60,000 nucleotides of DNA, taken from the NCBI RefSeq assembly GCF_963678635.1, contig NC_087064.1, positions 51,170,684 to 51,230,683 of the forward strand, read 5' to 3'. The translations under genes were made by a program, and so were the position numbers. Of this stretch, positions 58,441 to 60,000 are shown piece by piece (position 1 is the stretch's first letter; each line of letters starts with the position of its first letter). The notes beneath the pieces were generated by a model. That model had not been told where the DNA came from. It was given only the letters and a program-made list of their open reading frames with translations, and made no database searches. This DNA comes from Symsagittifera roscoffensis. Its lineage: Eukaryota > Xenacoelomorpha > Acoela > Convolutidae.

Positions 58441-59324
58441 ATGGCCTCACTTAACGTTTTTGTTCACGCTCTATTTGTTTTATTGACTCAAGTGAGCTTG
58501 GCTGAATATAGCAAAGATGATATACTCCCAGATAAGTGTGAAAATTTTTCCTCTGGTACCAAGTTCATCAACATAGGGGCCATGTTTCCCCTCAACGGGA
58601 GCTGGGACGGGGGAGTGTCGTGTTTCCCGGCGGCTCAGTTGGCCTTGGCACACGTGAACTGTCATCCCTCGAGGTCTCTGGTGGATGGATATAAACTGAA
58701 GTTGCAAGTCACCAACACTTATGTACGTTCACTCATAAGAGCAAGCCTGGACACCGATAAATATATTGGAAAAAAATCATATGACTGAATGGGCTTTAAT
58801 ATGGTATTTTTTGACCCATTCTGATGATTATTAGAAGTAACTGATTTTGCCTGGATAAAATTGAGGCAATCGAATGCAAATTTCCTCTCCACTTTCAGTA
58901 GTCGTAACTACTGGAAGTTGGAAAAAAATGTGTTTTTCTTTGTAGCCCTAAAGTTGATAGTAGTAATTGAATTTTCGGAGTCGATCCTACTGAAAGTGAA
59001 ATGAAAAGAGCACTCAACTGGGAAAAGTGCGGCGCATTGACTGCATATGATTTCATTGTTTTGTTTTTGTTTAAAACATGTTTAAAACGTTTCTTATCTT
59101 TTGAAAAATCTGCTAAAAATAATTGAAGAAAGTGCTTTGGTCAATCTGCAGACAACTTAAGTTGCGGGTGTCGTTTTTAGTGTGAACCTGGAAAGGGCGT
59201 GAAAGACTTGTATGACTTTCTGTATGAGTCATCGCCTGACACGCCCTCGGCTATACTGGGCCCTGGATGTAGCTCCGTCTCAACTGCAGTGGCTGAGGCT
59301 GCCCATTTATGGAATGTGCTGATG
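58441..59324 (+). CDS. GABA-B-type metabotropic receptor, first two coding exons
   Basis: Class-C GPCR whose extracellular Venus-flytrap domain binds the neurotransmitter and signals through G proteins. Exon 1 is 58,441-58,722 (94 codons). It starts with a signal peptide (MASLNVFVHALFVLLTQVSLA), then KFINIGAMFPLNGSWDGG and FPAAQLALAHVN, the usual first strand and helix. Donor GTACGT. Exon 2 is 59,181-59,324 (48 codons): CEPGKGVKDLYDFLYESS, then GPGCSSVSTAVAEAAHLWN, which is closer to vertebrate GABA-B1 than B2. Donor GTGAGC. Both introns are phase 0. The rest of the receptor, including the seven helices, lies beyond the window. Met 58,441 was chosen because the leader follows it directly. Confidence 0.85.
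58723..59180 (+). other. Receptor intron 1
   Basis: 458 bp, GT...AG (acceptor cgtttttag). It contains the interspersed repeat 58,777-58,855, also present in the kinesin intron at 49,228-49,305. Confidence 0.75.
58777..58855 (+). repeat. Interspersed repeat, copy in receptor intron
   Basis: Matches 49,228-49,305: atgactgaatgggctttaat followed by a ctgatgattatt and gattttgcctgga block. Confidence 0.7.
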
Positions 59325-60000
59325 GTGAGCTAGATGTTGTTAATATTGATGCATAGCAGCTTCTTTTGAGCATGATTTTTTTTAGAATAGCAATGATTTT
59401 TTATGATTTGAATAAAAATTTCGATTTGAAGTACAGTTTCGAGTATTGGATAGCAGTGGTATACAAAATGGCATATCTGGCCCGTTTTAACCAAAGTGGT
59501 ACAACCGCGCTATGCTTAAACAAAGCAGGGTTTTACAAGTTGCAAAATAGTTGGGTAAACAAGTTATAGCACCTAAAATAATAAAGATGGATTTTTCGGA
59601 AATCCTTCTTCTATTCGGAAATCCTACATCTGCTCCTGTGTGCTACTGATGCAAAAGTCTTGCCAGCTATTAACATAATTGTTAGTTCACTAGTTGTAAC
59701 ACATTCCCTGAATTTCATGCTCATTAAAATGATTACCTTTGAATTGTGTTTGCAGAAAATAAAGAGTTTGCTCCTATTTTAGCCGATTTGTGTTTGAAGA
59801 GTGTCGAAAAAATGCATGACAATGATGCTTTCTAAAGCATGCATTTTGCAGCAATGTGGATCGACAATAAGATGCTAACCAGGTAATTTTGCTAATTAAT
59901 TAATTTGAATGTAAGATTTTTAATGCAAGCAACTTTTTTGAACTTCAGCATTAGGTAGTGAGGTTGAATTTTCGCATTGAAGTTTGGAAAAAAATTGTTT
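59325..60000 (+). other. Receptor intron 2, start
   Basis: AT-rich. No third receptor exon is recognisable up to the window end, so the intron is longer than 670 bp. Confidence 0.55.

Overview
The window looks like an assembled piece of an invertebrate (metazoan) nuclear genome. Genes are spliced, with GT/AG introns from about 60 bases to over 2 kb. Two host genes are recognisable near the right end: a kinesin motor gene on the minus strand and the start of a class-C GPCR (GABA-B type) on the plus strand. No bacterial features (operons, Shine-Dalgarno sites, CRISPR) are visible. I cannot name the species. About 42 kb of the 60 kb is decayed retroelement DNA. It contains no intact retroelement gene, and I see only fragments carrying stops, frameshifts and deletions.

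Positions 1-2.0 kb hold two divergently oriented fragments of a proline/serine-rich gag-like ORF. Positions 2.06-15.5 kb form a very large imperfect palindrome of one retroelement, family 1 (gag with zinc knuckle, a basic Arg/Asn/Tyr-rich tail, aspartic protease, Ty3/Gypsy-like RT and RNase H, and an env-like ORF with a hydrophobic leader). The left arm reads on the minus strand and the right arm on the plus strand, head to head. A 200-N gap sits at the centre, flanked by about 485 bp present on both sides of it, so the gap is probably two overlapping contig ends. The arms carry different lesions (in-frame protease duplication on the left, loss of the RT core and zinc knuckle on the right). 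Neither arm has an integrase between RNase H and env.

Positions 15.5-42.4 kb are a head-to-tail array of a second Gypsy-like element, family 2, in about three copies (roughly 15.5-24.16, 24.16-33.47 and 33.47-42.42 kb). Modules are an RNase H tail, a long linker, an H2C2/DDE integrase, a pol C-tail, a non-coding segment that may be a shared LTR, a gag-like coiled-coil ORF, an SGNH-hydrolase-like ORF, a long ORF that may be a second SGNH-like fold, and in copies 2 and 3 an extra set of ORFs of unknown function plus about 0.9 kb of non-coding DNA. No protease or RT core is seen. Where the integrase active-site Glu codon can be placed (copies 1 and 3), it is TAA.

Positions 42.6-43.6 kb are a 69-bp (23-codon) minisatellite. 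Positions 43.6-46.6 kb have no gene but contain a diverged inverted-repeat pair. The kinesin gene (46,597 to at least 52,489, minus) can be rebuilt as eight exons with consistent phases. Its 5' exons lie elsewhere. Positions 52.6-56.6 kb contain three copies of a TIR-bearing DNA element, one with an internal ~130-200 bp repeat. After a tRNA-like SINE relic near 57.0 kb, the GABA-B-type receptor begins at 58,441 and runs off the window.
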